Source of the DNA: Actinomycetota bacterium
Lineage (GTDB): Bacteria; Actinomycetota; Acidimicrobiia; Acidimicrobiales; RAAP-2
NCBI GenBank assembly: GCA_009699875.1
Contig: WLNI01000001.1
Location: 62,001-126,000 of the forward strand
Direction: 5' to 3'
Length of the DNA: 64,000 bases
Shown: positions 9,710 through 18,822 of the stretch, one piece after another
Layout of the letters: every line of letters begins with the position of its first letter
Numbering within the stretch: position 1 is the first letter of the stretch
Program-made: the position numbers and the translations under genes
The notes under the pieces: generated by a model
The model's database searches: none
What the model was told of the DNA's origin: nothing
What the model saw: the letters and a program-made list of their open reading frames with translations, nothing else

Positions 9710-9888
9710 CTCAATGCCTCTACCAGAAAGTTGCTCGCCGAATCAACGACGTACAGCCCACCCGTCTGTTTCGTTCACTCCCATGAAGTTAGTCGCACTT
9801 TCGTCAACACTCGCTTTTTCCGATTCCACGGAGGAAGGCGTCACGGATAATCCTTGCATGTAGCCTGTCAGCCAGTGAGGGGGAATCT

Positions 9889-12282
9889 ATGACAGGTGGC
9901 AGCACAGACACTGATATTAAATCCTCGTTGTTAAAATTTAGTTTGCTTGATTTTCTTCAAAGATCAATGTCCAAAAAATATATCCCCTTCACCCTGATCT
10001 TCGTTGCAGTGCTACTTGCAAACTCCCCTGCGATTCTGCATATTGTCACCACCAATCCTCTGGTGTTGAATGCCGCACTAACGCTCCCAACCACTCATTT
10101 ATTGTCTGGATTGCCCTACATTGATCCAAATACAGGTCTTACTCTCCAGTCTCTTGGCCACCTTGCTGCAATGAATTGGATCCATGGCCACATCCCTTGG
10201 TGGAATCCATTTGAAGGCGTTGGGACGCCTCTCGCAGGAGAAATGCAGAGTGGGGCTTTTTTTCCACCAACGATGCTTCTTCTGTTTGATCAGGGCGTCC
10301 TCTATCTCACGATTCTGCTCGAGTCCATCGCTGGAATTGCAACATTTTTGCTCTGCCGTCGACTTGCGATGGGAATCACGATTTCAATGGGCGCTGCCAT
10401 CGCATTCGCTCTCAGTAGCTCTTTCGTCTGGATCACCAATGCCCCTATGAGGCCTGTCGCCTTTCTCCCGGTCACGATCCTTGGCGTAGAGATGTGTTTG
10501 GAGGCAGCGACTTTAAATCGACGAAACGGGTGGCGTTTCCTCGCATTTGGGATCTGCCTTTCCATCCTTGCAGGATTTCCCGAAACCACCTACATCGATT
10601 CGATCTTGGTCGTTGTCTGGATCTTTGCCCGATTCATTGGAAGTGAACGTAGTGTCTGGAAACCATTCTTAACCAAAGTTTCTCTTGGGTTCTTTTTTGG
10701 AGTGCTTCTGGCTTCACCACTGATTGTTTCATTTCTCTCATATTTAAAACAGGCAAACGTAAGCAACCATGTTGGAACTGGATTTTCATTCTCCGCACTT
10801 CCTGCCCAAGGACTTCCTCAGCTCCTCCTTCCCTATTCGCTTGGACCCATTTTTGGATTCTCCTCGGCCAGTCCAGATACCTATCTCCCCATAATCTGGG
10901 GAAATGTAGGTGGATATTTAGGCGTGACACTTTGCGTTGGCAGCTTCATAGGGATCTTCGGAAGATCCCATCGCCCACTTCGTATATGCCTGGGCATCTG
11001 GATCCTTTTGTGTCTCTTGCGCACCTTCGGCTTCGTACCGATTGAACACCTTTTTGCCCTTATTCCAGGGATGCCCGTCGTTGCATTCTTCAGATACTCA
11101 AATGCTTCGTGGGAATTCGCTGCAGTCATCTTGACTGGATTCGCATTGACAGACGTAGCGACTCATCGAGTCCGGCAGCGGTGGGTGTCACTCGCAATCG
11201 TTGTTGCTCTTGCTCTCTCGGCCTGGTCGGCCGTTTGGGCATTCAAGATCATGAATTCTCCGAATACGATTCCTGTCACCAGCCACCGAGGCCTCTACCC
11301 GGTGCTTTCGTTCACCTGTGCTTCACTTGCTCTTTTGTCGCTCCTCCTTGGATCAGTCCTTACAAACACGAGAAGGCCGACTCACTCTCATCGTGACCGA
11401 CAGAGCGTTGGCCGAATCATCCTCGCCGGTACAATCGCGCTGGAGGCGATGCTCTTGCTCAGTTTCACCTATCTTTCAGCGCCAAGGCCGATACAAGTAG
11501 AGACATCGTCGGTTACATGGCTACAGAAACATCTCGGGAATTACCGGTTCTTTTCACTGGGTCCAATATCCCCAGACTACGGTTCGTATTTCAACATCGC
11601 CGAACTAAATATGAACGATGTACCGGTACCCAAAACCTTCATCGAATATGTCGCAAGCAGTCTGAATTCCAATGTCTCACCGTGTTGTTTCACGGGAACG
11701 AGCCAGTCCGACCCGAACGGTCCATCATCGACCGCCGAGTTATCAAAGAATATTTCGAACTATGAGGCCGTCGGAGTTAAGTTCATTATCGAGCCCACGA
11801 ATTATGCATGGCCTGCGTCGAGTCTGCCTTCTTGGCCTGACGGCCCGAGACTCGTCTACAGGGATTCATTTTCTGAGATTTGGGAGCTCCCACATCCCAG
11901 TCCGTTCTATACCTCGCAAACAGCATCAGCTTCCGGAGGTACCCAAGTGGACAAATGTGCATTCCGCAACCAAACGATTGACTCAGTGATAGTTGACTGC
12001 CAGACGGATTCCACTATTGTCCGATCACAGCAATACCTTGAGGGCTGGACCGCAACGGTAAATGGAACGGCTGCGAAAGTTACTCAGACCTCAAACGAAA
12101 ATCCCTCCATGTTTCAACAAGTCAATGTTCCAAGAGGAAAGTCAACAGTAAGATTTCATTACTTACCCCCATTTGCAGTCCCTGCTGCTATTTGCTCGCT
12201 CTTGGCGCTACTCATAATGCTCGGTCTTTCACTGAGACGCGAATGCCCTAAACAATTCGAAAATCAAGGGGTTAATGTCTGA
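9889..12282 (+). CDS. YfhO-like multi-spanning membrane protein (GT-C superfamily)
   Basis: A protein of 797 residues with about a dozen hydrophobic helices between residues 30 and 500, an outer soluble region, and a last helix near residue 765. The loop NPFEGVGTPLAGEMQSGAFF (about 105-125) and the end region YLEGWTATVNG followed by FHYLPPFAVPAA are typical of the YfhO family, which includes proteins that glycosylate lipoteichoic acid or other surface polymers. AGGGGGA lies just upstream of the ATG at 9889. The gene is plus-strand inside a mainly minus-strand island, and its end overlaps the end of the lectin-tailed glycosyltransferase gene by 11 bases. The probable role is a membrane glycosyltransferase; the sugar donor is not known. 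Confidence 0.85.
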   Translation: MTGGSTDTDIKSSLLKFSLLDFLQRSMSKKYIPFTLIFVAVLLANSPAILHIVTTNPLVLNAALTLPTTHLLSGLPYIDPNTGLTLQSLGHLAAMNWIHGHIPWWNPFEGVGTPLAGEMQSGAFFPPTMLLLFDQGVLYLTILLESIAGIATFLLCRRLAMGITISMGAAIAFALSSSFVWITNAPMRPVAFLPVTILGVEMCLEAATLNRRNGWRFLAFGICLSILAGFPETTYIDSILVVVWIFARFIGSERSVWKPFLTKVSLGFFFGVLLASPLIVSFLSYLKQANVSNHVGTGFSFSALPAQGLPQLLLPYSLGPIFGFSSASPDTYLPIIWGNVGGYLGVTLCVGSFIGIFGRSHRPLRICLGIWILLCLLRTFGFVPIEHLFALIPGMPVVAFFRYSNASWEFAAVILTGFALTDVATHRVRQRWVSLAIVVALALSAWSAVWAFKIMNSPNTIPVTSHRGLYPVLSFTCASLALLSLLLGSVLTNTRRPTHSHRDRQSVGRIILAGTIALEAMLLLSFTYLSAPRPIQVETSSVTWLQKHLGNYRFFSLGPISPDYGSYFNIAELNMNDVPVPKTFIEYVASSLNSNVSPCCFTGTSQSDPNGPSSTAELSKNISNYEAVGVKFIIEPTNYAWPASSLPSWPDGPRLVYRDSFSEIWELPHPSPFYTSQTASASGGTQVDKCAFRNQTIDSVIVDCQTDSTIVRSQQYLEGWTATVNGTAAKVTQTSNENPSMFQQVNVPRGKSTVRFHYLPPFAVPAAICSLLALLIMLGLSLRRECPKQFENQGVNV

Positions 12283-14548
12283 CCTCGGCTCCACTCCTCC
12301 AGCAGATATCTCCAGATGTATTCAGTGCGTGAATCGCTCCAGTGTCGGCGAGCACCAGTTTGTCGGGGTCCTGAAAGAAAATATTTGAGCTCCAAAGAGC
12401 CTCCATCACGGCCGAGTACACGACAATATTTCCATCAAACTGAAAAGCTAGGTGGTCACCAAACGGTGCCGTGTCTATCTTCCAAATAATCTCAGAGGTT
12501 TGAGTATTCAAAATCTGAAAACCTCCGTCGTCCTGCATCAATGCTTGGAAGTTGCCGGAACGCGACACAATGTGCTCACCAGCAAAGAGGCGTTCTCCCC
12601 TGTGTAGTTCCAGATAGTCTTCTTTTTGCTGTCGTACCGTTTTCGCAGATCGATAGTCGGTTGCTTCAATCGAAAGATTTGGGTTGTAGTAGGGGTCAAC
12701 TCTCAGTACGTTCCGCCATGTTTTCCTCATATAAAGAACCTCTTTTTGAAACCGTTCCGCATTCTCGGGAGACGTATCGTAACCACGAGAAACTGATTCA
12801 TGATGAATAAGTTGGGCATGTGGGGTCCATACGATTCTCCACCCCGTCGCACGGATGCGAATACAGAGATCTACGTCATTAAACGCAACTGCGAGATGCT
12901 CTTCATCGAGGCCACCAAGGATGTCCCAAAGCTCTCGCCTCACCACCATGCATGCTGCCGTCACGCATGAGATGGAGCGGGCACAATTCAGATAATCAAA
13001 ATAAGAAGTATTCGTCGAATCAACGTTCTTGAACACGTGATCGGCAAGCCCGCCAATCCCGAGGACAACACCCGCATGCTGGATAGTTCCATCGGGGTAG
13101 TGCAATTTCGCTCCAACCGCCCCAACCCCGGGCTGAATGATTTGCGAAACCATTTCGCTGAGCCAATCTGAAGAGATGATTTCAATGTCATCATTTAAAA
13201 GGCAGATAAGTTCAGCCGAAGACTGTGAAACCGCCAGATTGTTGAGCGCCGAATAATTGAAAGGTCGGTCGTCTCGAATCACAGACACCTGAGACAACTC
13301 CTCAAAAATCGCCAAGGATTTCAGGAACTCAGGATCCTCACTCCCGTTATCGACAACAACGATACGCATAGCTGGATAGTCAGTGACGTCGAGAAGGGTT
13401 CTCATGCAGTGTTCGAACGTTGCTCCATCTCGGGTTGGGATGATGACGTCTACTCGGGGAAATGGATTCGGCAATTTCCAGTGAATTCGGTGATATCCAT
13501 GCACGGGGTGAGTCTCCACTGCAGCGTCTCGGCTAGTCCGATGGAGATGGTCACCGACGGCCCGGGCTCCAGCAGAGCGGGCGTATTCCTTGGCGCCTAA
13601 AAATGATGAGGTTGAATTCTCTGAAACTCTCCAATGGTAGAGATCCATCGGGATGTGTTCGATCTTGTCAGGTCCAATCGCTTCAGTAATTCTCAGGAAA
13701 AGATCCCAGTCTTGAGCTCCTTCGTAACCCTCTCGAAAACCCTGCGATTCTAAAAGTACTGATCTTCGAATCACGGTGAAGTGATTGATGTAGTTCTTAG
13801 ACAGAAGGAGAAGTGGATCAAAGTCGCCCTTAAAGAAGGGTTCGAATCGATGGCCGTGCCTGTCAATCTTGTCTTCATCGCTGTAGAGCAGTTCTGCCTC
13901 TGGATGCTCACTCAACCAAAGGACGACTGACCCCAACGCATGAGTGCTGAGTTCATCGTCGTGGTCGAGGAAGCCAACAAAATCTCCCCCTGCAATCTCA
14001 ATAGCGCTATTCGAGGCTTCAGAAATATGACCGTTTTCTTCCCTCCAAGCGACACGAATACGCTCATCAGAGGCTTCGATCTCACGCAAGAGCGCGATCG
14101 TTTGTGGATCTGTTGAGGCATCGTCTGCGATGCATAGTTCCCAATTCGTATAAATCTGATTCTTCACTGACCCAACAGCACATTCAAGATGCTTGGGATT
14201 TGTATTGAAGACGGGCATCACGATGGAGATCAGCGGCCGAATCGAAACACTCTTCAGGCTCTCGAGGGTCTCAGCGATCGCTCGGGGTTCACCCAGTTTC
14301 ATCCAATCTTCGAAGTGGGGATCCTTTACGTCCTCTCCTTCTGACGGCTTTCTCTCTGTGCGCCAAGCAGCGCGTGTTACAACCGCGGTGACGATTCTGC
14401 CAAGTCGAGAAAAACCTGCCGATTCTCCATCTCGCTTCGTTGGTTCAGCAGCGTTCACGTGCCTTGAACTCTTGTCACCATCGGATGCGCGTGCGTATTG
14501 TTCTACATCTTCTCGATTCTGCTCTTTCAAATTCTCAGAAGACACCAC
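12272..14548 (-). CDS. Tandem-domain GT2 glycosyltransferase with C-terminal bulb-type lectin domain
   Basis: A protein of 758 residues. GT2 domain A (about 105-330) has ISIVMPVFNTNPKHLE, ADDASTD and FLDHDDEL. GT2 domain B (about 365-620) has VDVIIPTRDG, VVVDNGSEDP, LLNDDIEI and FNDVDLCIR. Residues about 655-758 look like a bulb-type (mannose-binding) lectin: three repeats, of which the middle one (QFDGNIVVY) fits the QxDxNxVxY sugar-site consensus while the first and third are degenerate. No signal peptide or membrane segment is seen, so it probably acts in the cytosol on a growing glycan, with the lectin holding the acceptor. It starts with GTG one base after the stop of the upstream GT2 gene, so the two are co-translated. 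An enzyme-plus-lectin layout is unusual for GT2. Confidence 0.88.
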   Translation of the reverse strand: MVSSENLKEQNREDVEQYARASDGDKSSRHVNAAEPTKRDGESAGFSRLGRIVTAVVTRAAWRTERKPSEGEDVKDPHFEDWMKLGEPRAIAETLESLKSVSIRPLISIVMPVFNTNPKHLECAVGSVKNQIYTNWELCIADDASTDPQTIALLREIEASDERIRVAWREENGHISEASNSAIEIAGGDFVGFLDHDDELSTHALGSVVLWLSEHPEAELLYSDEDKIDRHGHRFEPFFKGDFDPLLLLSKNYINHFTVIRRSVLLESQGFREGYEGAQDWDLFLRITEAIGPDKIEHIPMDLYHWRVSENSTSSFLGAKEYARSAGARAVGDHLHRTSRDAAVETHPVHGYHRIHWKLPNPFPRVDVIIPTRDGATFEHCMRTLLDVTDYPAMRIVVVDNGSEDPEFLKSLAIFEELSQVSVIRDDRPFNYSALNNLAVSQSSAELICLLNDDIEIISSDWLSEMVSQIIQPGVGAVGAKLHYPDGTIQHAGVVLGIGGLADHVFKNVDSTNTSYFDYLNCARSISCVTAACMVVRRELWDILGGLDEEHLAVAFNDVDLCIRIRATGWRIVWTPHAQLIHHESVSRGYDTSPENAERFQKEVLYMRKTWRNVLRVDPYYNPNLSIEATDYRSAKTVRQQKEDYLELHRGERLFAGEHIVSRSGNFQALMQDDGGFQILNTQTSEIIWKIDTAPFGDHLAFQFDGNIVVYSAVMEALWSSNIFFQDPDKLVLADTGAIHALNTSGDICWRSGAEVRH

Positions 14549-14549
14549 T

Positions 14550-15761
14550 TTATGTATTTCGCTTAAACTTTTCGGCTACAGCATCAGTAATTCGGACGAC
14601 TCTTCGCTCCCTCATCCGCTCAAGTTCGCTCTCAACTGCATTCTTTTGCTCCTCAAGTTCACGAATCCGATTATCTCGATCATCGATCTGTTTACGAAGT
14701 TCACCCGCTTGTCCAAGGAGTTCAACTTGGCGCTCGTTCAGCTCCTTCACTTCTTCTTCGAAGTCGAGATAACTCTCCTCAAGTGAGGAGATGAACTCTT
14801 TTCGAAGATCAATTTCGCGTTGTTGAATGAACTCTTCACTGTCAAATGTAGGTGCGTCTGGCAGCGCTGGAGCACCAAACGCTTCCCCCTTCGGTAACGT
14901 TCGGATGTCTTCAAATCCCGTTCGAATTGCCTCAAAGTATGACGACAGATCTTCTTGTGAGGGAGGAACTGCAACGTGCTCCAGGGAACGTGACCATCGA
15001 GAGAGGAACCGTTGGTAACCGCGCTCATGACAGAATCGTTGGAATGGCCGTGTCGTCGAGCCCGCTCGGAGATGCTCGACACGTGAGTCCGTATTAATCC
15101 ACGTCTCGAACCCTTCACTTCGAAACTTAAAGCAGAGATCAACGTCTTCGTAATACGCAGGGAAGTAGCCAGGGTCAAAGCCTCCCACTTTTTCAAATAC
15201 CTCTTTCCTCACAAGAATCGCTGCCGCAGAGCAATAGAGCGCCGGCCTTGTCGCTGGTTCATGACCATTGAGGAGGACGTGATCAAGGAGTGCCACGCTT
15301 CCATCTCTCCAAATAAGACACCCTGCGTCTTGGATGGAGCCATTGGTGTTGAGAAGGACACTCCCAACGGCCCCCATCTCAGTGTTCTTCTCAATAAGTG
15401 CGACCGAGCTGTCGAGCCACTGGTCGCGCACAGACGTGTCATCGTTGAGAAACACGACAAAAGGTCCCTTCGCTCGCTGAACTGCGCGATTATTTGCCTC
15501 TCCAAACCCAATGTTCATATCTGATCGAAGAGTCGCAGCGAGTCCGGCGACCCCATTATCTAGTTCCGAAAGCAGCGACTCTGTCGGTTCGTTGAGCGTC
15601 AAAATGACTTCGTAGGGAATTGAGGTGGAGGCGTTGGAGAGAGCGTCCAAACTCGCCAAGAGTGAAGGGGCGTTTCTCCAACCGATGATGACCACACTGA
15701 CCAGAGGATCGGACTCGCGTGGGAATTCAATGGGGCGTGCTGCTAATTTCCCAGGACTCAT
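14550..15761 (-). CDS. GT2 glycosyltransferase with C-terminal coiled coil
   Basis: Rhamnosyltransferase-like GT2 enzyme. The catalytic domain starts at VSVVIIGWRNAPSLLASLDA and carries the donor-site VVFLNDDTS, then GGFDPGYFPAYYEDVDLCFK. The last 100 or so residues are strongly helical and charged (EEEVKELNERQVELLGQAG onward), a predicted coiled coil that may tether or dimerise the enzyme. I prefer the ATG at 15761, which follows GAGGAG closely and gives 403 residues. The frame is open to an ATG at 15899 (449 residues), but that would overlap the divergent monooxygenase gene. It is first in the minus-strand glycan run and is followed one base later by the lectin-tailed transferase. Confidence 0.88.
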   Translation of the reverse strand: MSPGKLAARPIEFPRESDPLVSVVIIGWRNAPSLLASLDALSNASTSIPYEVILTLNEPTESLLSELDNGVAGLAATLRSDMNIGFGEANNRAVQRAKGPFVVFLNDDTSVRDQWLDSSVALIEKNTEMGAVGSVLLNTNGSIQDAGCLIWRDGSVALLDHVLLNGHEPATRPALYCSAAAILVRKEVFEKVGGFDPGYFPAYYEDVDLCFKFRSEGFETWINTDSRVEHLRAGSTTRPFQRFCHERGYQRFLSRWSRSLEHVAVPPSQEDLSSYFEAIRTGFEDIRTLPKGEAFGAPALPDAPTFDSEEFIQQREIDLRKEFISSLEESYLDFEEEVKELNERQVELLGQAGELRKQIDDRDNRIRELEEQKNAVESELERMRERRVVRITDAVAEKFKRNT

Positions 15762-15861
15762 GATCTCCTCGATCGAAGGTGCGGCACCCTCAACTCTAGT
15801 TCTCTCCTGTTTTGAGATTTGAACACTGCCTGCCTTGACCTGGGGCCTAGGATCTCCATCT

Positions 15862-17319
15862 GTGACCTGCCTTTTGCCCTCGCACGTTGACGTTCTCATC
15901 GTTGGGGCAGGACTCTCTGGGGTTGGAGCTGCGTGTCATCTCTCTCAGAACAGGCCCACGACCTCGTACGCAATTGTTGAGTCTCGAGAGCGGATGGGTG
16001 GGACCTGGGATCTCTTTCAATACCCTGGAATTCGATCGGACTCCGACATGTTTACCCTGGGTTACTCATTTCGCCCTTGGAAAGAAGCCAAGGCGATTGC
16101 CGACGGCCCTTCAATCCTCCACTACGTCAAAGAGACCGCTCGGGACTACGGCATTGAAGATCACGTCTTCTACTCAGAGAAAGTCACAAAAGCTTCCTGG
16201 TCGAGCCTCGACCATCTCTGGAGTGTCGAGCTATTGAATACTGTCAGCCAAGAAACGAGAAACATAACGTGCAGTTTTCTGTACGCCAACACTGGCTACT
16301 ACCGCTACGACGAGGGCTACACCCCCGACTATAGAGATCGAGATGCTTTTCAGGGAGAATTCATTCACCCACAGTTTTGGCCTCGTGACTTTGAGGCAGA
16401 AGGGAAAGAAATCATCGTCATTGGGAGTGGCGCAACCGCCGTCACGGTCGTGCCAGCGCTCGCACAGACTGCGAGCCACGTCACCCTTCTGCAACGCTCC
16501 CCTACTTACATCTTTTCGGCTCCCTTCAATGACGACACTGCTGACAAGTTGCGGAAGTCCCTGCCGCCCATGGTCGCCTATCGCCTCATCCGCTTCAAAA
16601 ACATCATTCGAGGCTCAATTACCTATCAACTCTGTCGCCGAGCCCCAAATCTTGTGAAAGGAATGTTTAAGAAAAATATCGAGAAGCAGCTCCCTGAGAA
16701 CTACGACGTCGATACCCACTTCACCCCCACGTACAACCCATGGGACCAGCGAGTCTGTTTAGATCCGAGCGCGTCGCTCTTTCGCTCAATCTCAAATGGC
16801 TCAGTCACGATGGTGACTGATCACATCGAGAAATTTGATACCACAGGTATCGTCCTGCAATCGGGGACACACCTCAACGCTGACGTGATTGTGAGTGCCA
16901 CTGGGTTACACCTTCAAGTCTTAGGAGGCATCGAACTCGAGGTTGATGGAACTGACGTCGATCTCTCAACGACGATCTCCTATAAAGGTCTGATGTTCTG
17001 CGGTGTGCCAAACCTGGCCTTCACGGTTGGCTACACCAATGCGTCGTGGACCCTCAAGGCTGATCTTGTGGCCAACTATGTCTGTCGACTCCTCGACGCC
17101 ATGGACAAAAAAGGTGCCACCCAAGTGATCGCTCAGGCACCAGATCCTTCGATGAAGGTTGAAACAGTGTTTGACCTTGACGCTGGCTACGTGCGGCGCT
17201 CTGCGGGTCAGGTGCCACTCCAGGGAGCCAAGCGCCCGTGGCGACTCGCTCAGAACTACCCCCTCGATTACATGGACCTCAAACACGGCTCCCTGCCAGC
17301 CACGCTCGTCTTCTCCTGA
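15862..17319 (+). CDS. Flavin-containing (Baeyer-Villiger-type) monooxygenase
   Basis: NADPH- and FAD-dependent monooxygenase of about 485 residues. The FAD site is VLIVGAGLSGVGAACHL at the N-terminus, followed by GGTWDLFQYPGIRSDSDM. The Baeyer-Villiger fingerprint FxGxxxHxxxWP is present as FQGEFIHPQFWP, and the NADPH site follows as IVIGSGATAVTVVP. Such enzymes insert oxygen into ketones or hydroxylate N/S groups. The start is uncertain: GTG at 15862 or TTG at 15874 fit the family best, and a TTG at 15835 is further out. The gene is divergent from the GT2 gene and is not obviously part of the glycan pathway. The substrate is unknown. Confidence 0.9.
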   Translation: MTCLLPSHVDVLIVGAGLSGVGAACHLSQNRPTTSYAIVESRERMGGTWDLFQYPGIRSDSDMFTLGYSFRPWKEAKAIADGPSILHYVKETARDYGIEDHVFYSEKVTKASWSSLDHLWSVELLNTVSQETRNITCSFLYANTGYYRYDEGYTPDYRDRDAFQGEFIHPQFWPRDFEAEGKEIIVIGSGATAVTVVPALAQTASHVTLLQRSPTYIFSAPFNDDTADKLRKSLPPMVAYRLIRFKNIIRGSITYQLCRRAPNLVKGMFKKNIEKQLPENYDVDTHFTPTYNPWDQRVCLDPSASLFRSISNGSVTMVTDHIEKFDTTGIVLQSGTHLNADVIVSATGLHLQVLGGIELEVDGTDVDLSTTISYKGLMFCGVPNLAFTVGYTNASWTLKADLVANYVCRLLDAMDKKGATQVIAQAPDPSMKVETVFDLDAGYVRRSAGQVPLQGAKRPWRLAQNYPLDYMDLKHGSLPATLVFS

Positions 17320-17447
17320 GAACTTCGCGTCCAAGCTGGCCATAATTTCAATGGTTTCGCACTCCAGAACCACGGATGAATAGTGTTTTTAGGCCATACT
17401 GAACACCACTGACACCTCACCTGCCCAAGAACAACCCAGGAGATCGA

Positions 17448-17462
17448 ATGGACCTCGCTTGA
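17448..17462 (+). promoter_or_regulatory. Four-codon leader frame coupled to the acyltransferase start
   Basis: AGGAG at 17438-17442 is ideally placed (five bases) for the ATG at 17448, but that frame reads only M-D-L-A-stop. Its TGA overlaps the acyltransferase ATG as TGATG. The likely reading is re-initiation from a minileader onto the main gene. Confidence 0.4.
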
Positions 17463-18742
17463 TGAGCGATAACGAAACACTCGCCACGGCTGAGAGTGTC
17501 GTCCCGCCGAAAGAACGCGTGCCTGCAAGGAGAGTTCCGCCTCGCTTTCCCGGGTTCAATGGACTTCGAGCAATAGCGGCAATCTTGGTCGTTGGCGTCC
17601 ACACAAGCTTTGTTTCTGGTGTCACCCCTCGAACCCACTGGGGGATTTATACCTCGCGCCTCGAAATCGGCGTCATGGTCTTTTTCTTGATTTCGGGTTT
17701 CCTCCTCTACCGCCCCTTCGTTGAAGCTCACTTGGCCGGCGTGGAGCGACCAGCGACGGGGGCCTTCTGGGTTCGACGGCTGCTGAGGATTTTGCCGGCC
17801 TACTGGGCGGCACTTTTTATCTTGACCACACTGACGCATATCGCTCAGATCGGCCCCGGTGGGTGGTGGGCCTATGTCAATCACTATCTCTTCTTGCAGA
17901 TCTACTTTCCCCGCCAAGAGTTCTATGGCATCACCCAGGCTTGGTCACTCTGTGTCGAGATGACCTTTTATCTCTTCATCCCGCTCTATGCCATGGCAAT
18001 CGCGTGGCGGCGAGATCGACGAACTCCCTTAGCCAGTCTCTTCGTCGAGCTCGCTGGATTGGTCTTCATTAGCTTGTTCTCTTTGGCGTGGAGACTCTAT
18101 GCACTCCTCCATCAGCACAAGTCAGGCACCGGCAATGTGCCCTACGTGGCATGGCTCCCTGCCTACTTGGACATCTTTTCTCTCGGCATGATCCTCGCTG
18201 TCCTTTCCGCCTGGACGCATCAAACCCACACAGAGCCGAAATGGCTCAGCTCTCGCTGGTTTCCGTGGCTTTCATGGGGCATGGCACTGCTCTGCTTTTG
18301 GGCGGTCTCGAATATTCACATCCCCACGATCCCTATTTACACCGAGGGCTACCACGACCTCATCCGACAAACCTTGTATGGACTCTTTAGTTTCTTTCTC
18401 CTCCTCCCTGCGGTCTTTGGCCCTCAAGATCAAAGCCTCATTCGCAAGTTCCTTCGATGCTGGCCTGTCGCATCTTTTGGTGCCGTTTCATATGGCATCT
18501 ACCTCTGGCACCAAGCAGTCATCGACCAGATCATGAGAGTTGGAAACTTCTCGCTTTTCAATATCCCCTTCTGGCCCCTCTTTCTTGGCACGGTGCTCAT
18601 CTCAACGGTCGTCGCCTCCGCGAGCTACTTCATCCTTGAAAAGCCCGCGCTCAAACTCAAGCGCTCATTTGCCTGGTGGAAACAACGTGGCGTCCTGGCG
18701 TCCCTTGAAGCGACGACCAACCCCAACGACCCCTCGGCCTAA
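17462..18742 (+). CDS. Acyltransferase family 3 membrane protein
   Basis: A 426-residue membrane acyltransferase. FPGFNGLRAIAAILVVGVHT (about 30-50) carries the family's Arg and His. About ten membrane helices follow, with CVEMTFYLFIPLYA in the middle and a short charged tail. The family O-acylates sugars or lipids at the membrane. It is a second member in this window, 43% Leu/Ile/Phe-rich helices by eye, and differs clearly from the one at 124-1329. Start: ATG 17462 overlaps by one base the TGA of a tiny frame (MDLA, 17448-17462), whose own ATG is well spaced from AGGAG at 17438. That suggests translational coupling from a leader peptide. The substrate is unknown. Confidence 0.9.
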   Translation: MSDNETLATAESVVPPKERVPARRVPPRFPGFNGLRAIAAILVVGVHTSFVSGVTPRTHWGIYTSRLEIGVMVFFLISGFLLYRPFVEAHLAGVERPATGAFWVRRLLRILPAYWAALFILTTLTHIAQIGPGGWWAYVNHYLFLQIYFPRQEFYGITQAWSLCVEMTFYLFIPLYAMAIAWRRDRRTPLASLFVELAGLVFISLFSLAWRLYALLHQHKSGTGNVPYVAWLPAYLDIFSLGMILAVLSAWTHQTHTEPKWLSSRWFPWLSWGMALLCFWAVSNIHIPTIPIYTEGYHDLIRQTLYGLFSFFLLLPAVFGPQDQSLIRKFLRCWPVASFGAVSYGIYLWHQAVIDQIMRVGNFSLFNIPFWPLFLGTVLISTVVASASYFILEKPALKLKRSFAWWKQRGVLASLEATTNPNDPSA

Positions 18743-18767
18743 GTAGTTAAGGGAGACGGGACGCGAA

Positions 18768-18795
18768 CCAGCCCCGGAGAACACTCCGGGGCTGG
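18768..18795. terminator. Bidirectional hairpin between convergent genes
   Basis: A perfect 12-base-pair G+C-rich stem (CCAGCCCCGGAG with its complement) and the four-base loop AACA. It lies between the convergent acyltransferase-3 and MmpL genes. There is only a short T-rich stretch afterwards, so it may be a shared terminator of the weak-U type common in actinobacteria. Confidence 0.75.
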
Positions 18796-18822
18796 CCAAC
18801 TGCGTTTTGTGCGTGTGAGCTT

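Noticed and set aside
9743..9745. TGA as a selenocysteine codon
   Set aside because: The position expects no Cys in the family, there is no selenocysteine hairpin visible, and a simple nonsense change explains it better.
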